A stretch of DNA of 51,422 bases, from the NCBI RefSeq assembly GCF_004569295.1, contig NZ_SPQC01000019.1, positions 1-51,422 of the forward strand. The letters are read 5' to 3'. Source of the stretch: Rothia nasimurium. GTDB taxonomy: Bacteria > Actinomycetota > Actinomycetes > Actinomycetales > Micrococcaceae. Below the pieces are notes generated by a model, which worked only from the letters and a program-made list of their open reading frames with translations, did no database searches and was not told where the DNA came from. Positions 50,049 through 51,422 of the stretch are shown one piece after another. Both the position numbers and the translations under genes were made by a program. The first letter of the stretch is position 1. The number at the start of each line of letters is the position of its first letter.

Positions 50049-50879
50049 CTACTTCGTACGAGCCCGGTAGATATTTCGCACCATGACCGTGCTCCGCACC
50101 TGGCCGATGGCAGGCTCCAAGAACTCCTCCGCGTAGCGGGAGTCCGTGCTGGTCTGCGCAGCAAAGTTAAGGGCAGCAAAAGCCCCCAGCACCATCGATA
50201 CCTTCACCAGAACGTCCGTAAACGGGAACTGCACACCCAACAGGGTCACCTTAGAGGCCTCAAAACCCAGCCAGCTCGTAATGGTGGCATCAGGGATAGC
50301 GATCGTGCCAAACCAAACAAAAAACAGAAAAACGACCCCGGCAAAAAGTACAGCCTGAATCATCTGCACCACAATCGGAAGAAGCACCAGGTTATTCCAC
50401 TCGCCCCACCTAAAATCAGCCGGGCGACCCAAACCCGCAGCGGGCAATTTTTCAAGCTCCTGACGCCACCTGTCCCCAGCCTGTAGAGCAGCACCCGCGT
50501 ACTCGGCGTCCGTAAACTCCTCCACCCTATCCCCTTTACGGGCACCCAGTAGCCGGCGGGTCTTCTCGGTTACTGTCGACGAAACAACCAGCAGACTCAA
50601 CACCGTCAGGATAGCCACCACCTGCAGAGTACGCTGCATACTCAAAGCCGCAGCCACTCGCCAGATATCACCGTTCACAAAAAAGAAGAGCACGGCAATC
50701 ATGAGCACCGGCAGCACCTTAACCACCATGCTTGAAAGGGCAGCCAGCTCCTTCACAATCTGCCGAAACGCCCAGTAGCACAGAGAATCCAGGCCCAGGT
50801 AAACAGCTAGGAGCGTAGCTCCCAGAATCCAGAGCACATCACCGACAGCAAAGGCGTCAGCAACATCTGCCAGCCCCAT
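50049..50879 (-). CDS. Hypothetical multi-pass membrane protein (main part)
   Basis: The frame has 276 residues and about six hydrophobic helices, e.g. GDVLWILGATLLAVYLGLDS, VLPVLMIAVLFFFV, TLQVVAILTVLSLLVVSSTV and VLFAGVVFLFFVWFG. A soluble loop (TEKTRRLLGARKGDRVEEFT) lies between helices. ATG 50879 lacks a ribosome site, and the frame just upstream on the same strand encodes a compatible N-terminus, so this is probably the larger part of a frameshifted gene. Family not recognised. Confidence 0.6.
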   Translation of the reverse strand: MGLADVADAFAVGDVLWILGATLLAVYLGLDSLCYWAFRQIVKELAALSSMVVKVLPVLMIAVLFFFVNGDIWRVAAALSMQRTLQVVAILTVLSLLVVSSTVTEKTRRLLGARKGDRVEEFTDAEYAGAALQAGDRWRQELEKLPAAGLGRPADFRWGEWNNLVLLPIVVQMIQAVLFAGVVFLFFVWFGTIAIPDATITSWLGFEASKVTLLGVQFPFTDVLVKVSMVLGAFAALNFAAQTSTDSRYAEEFLEPAIGQVRSTVMVRNIYRARTK

Positions 50880-51096
50880 CCAGCGAGCAGTCTGTGGCAG
50901 CGACGCTGTCTGGCACGTCTACCGGCACGCCTCCGTCCTGCGCCTCCACATCAAGCTGGGCTAGGCCCCACAGCAGAGCAAGATAGGTGAAGGAAGAAAC
51001 TATAAGCCAGGCAGAAAGCGGGGCAGAACGGGCGAGAGTCCATCGCGCACGCTCTCGTGCAGGGATAACCAGCGGGGCCCGGCCGCTCTGAACCAT
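50857..51096 (-). CDS. Probable N-terminal part of the same membrane protein, in another frame
   Basis: The frame has 79 residues from ATG 51096. It starts VQSGRAPLVIPARERARW, has one good helix (APLSAWLIVSSFTYLALLWGLAQL), and degenerates after AQDGGVPVDVPDS into a Cys-rich end that overlaps the next frame by 23 bp. The helix plus loop would sit naturally before GDVLWILG of the downstream frame. A single-base indel near 50890-50940, real or from sequencing, would explain both. If so the gene is 50049-51096. Confidence 0.5.
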   Translation of the reverse strand: MVQSGRAPLVIPARERARWTLARSAPLSAWLIVSSFTYLALLWGLAQLDVEAQDGGVPVDVPDSVAATDCSLDGAGRCC

Positions 51097-51224
51097 GTGT
51101 GTGCTTCTTGCTCGGTGAGTGTCATACTCTGATTCTACGGGCTGAGCTGGAGGGGTATTTTTAACCGCACACTATATAAAATATTTATTCTATTTTTATA
51201 AAAAACAGTTTTTAGATACAAAAA

Positions 51225-51264
51225 AGCGAGGGGTTCTAGAGCGTTAGCTCTAGAACCCCTCGCT
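51225..51264 (-). terminator. Terminator downstream of the 23S rRNA gene
   Basis: The 18-bp perfect arms 51225-51242 and 51247-51264 (AGCGAGGGGTTCTAGAGC and its inverse) have a 4-nt loop. On the minus strand the stem is followed by TTTTTT. It lies 73 bp beyond the 23S 3' end. Confidence 0.9.
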
Positions 51265-51336
51265 GATTCAACCCTGGGGTTGTTATCTCAAAACTATACA
51301 GTGGACGCAAACACCAAACACACTCAGTCAAAAAAT

Positions 51337-51422
51337 GTAAGCCTTCGGACTATTAGTACCAGTCAACTCCACGGGCATTCCCCGCGTCCATACCTAGCCT
51401 ATCAACCCCATCATCTATAGGG
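51337..51422 (-). rRNA. 23S ribosomal RNA, 3' end (partial)
   Basis: Read on the minus strand, the sequence contains GATGGGGTTGATAGGC, GTGGAGTTGACTGGTACTAA and TAGTCCGAAGGCTTAC, the conserved last 85 or so bases of actinobacterial 23S rRNA. The gene continues beyond the window edge. The downstream spacer contains TTGCGTCCACTGTATAGTTTTGAG, as in the 23S-5S spacers of Micrococcaceae, but no 5S gene follows before the terminator. Confidence 0.95.

Overview
The window comes from a high-GC Gram-positive chromosome (Actinomycetota). By gene content and order it is most likely a Micrococcaceae member close to Rothia; that genus call is inference. The clearest markers are the actinobacterial cell-wall/division block fhaA-fhaB-pstP-rodA-pbpA-pknA-pknB, followed by trpG/pabA, a class E sortase and crgA. 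A tRNA-Leu(CAG) lies just upstream of fhaA. The last 86 bases are the 3' end of a 23S rRNA gene on the minus strand.

Layout. 0-5 kb: end of a biotin-carboxylase operon, a GntR/FCD regulator and a convergent Nramp-like transporter with a matching operator in its promoter. This is probably an oxoproline-type metabolic locus. It is followed by the wreck of a metal ABC-transporter/surface-anchor locus. 5-9.3 kb: a quinol-monooxygenase-like protein, an NrtR regulator of NAD metabolism, two convergent lipoproteins with decayed nuclease folds, and sodA. 9.3-10.4 kb: a 420-bp gene-free block packed with DnaA boxes, then a MarR regulator. 10.6-17.1 kb: ion-coupled transport, with a structured nhaA leader, tandem nhaA genes, a Na+/amino-acid symporter (AGCS) and an APC permease. 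17-23.2 kb: a gene-poor stretch, a secreted cell-wall-anchored 5'-nucleotidase carrying an LAHTG sorting signal, an alcohol dehydrogenase and a DUF808 membrane protein.

23.3-31.5 kb is accessory DNA. It holds a palindromic repeat, a broken beta/gamma-crystallin-like secreted protein, and an AT-richer operon of lipoprotein, adaptor and MacB-type ABC exporter. Next comes a decayed 3.2-kb integrative element bounded by two copies of the tRNA-Leu 3' end. The element carries an inactivated tyrosine integrase and a Doc-family toxin with a 35-codon partner gene. 31.5-43.9 kb is the conserved cell-envelope block. 44-51 kb is mixed: an Acr3-like transporter that looks internally deleted, a YceI protein, a DeoR regulator with a GalT-like protein lacking its active-site motif, a LysG/LysE pair, and an intact hipB beside a shattered hipA.

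The strongest second-look items are: (1) the DnaA-box cluster away from dnaA, with three near-identical inverted box pairs; (2) a strongly over-represented word GGACGCC/GGCGTCC that also builds the stems of several terminators; (3) the Doc toxin paired with a 35-residue reading frame; (4) a 23S rRNA gene whose 3' end is followed by a terminator with no 5S gene between; (5) the structured RNA leader ahead of nhaA; (6) the sortase E and LAHTG substrate in the same window. All counts and alignments were made by eye; no searches were run.
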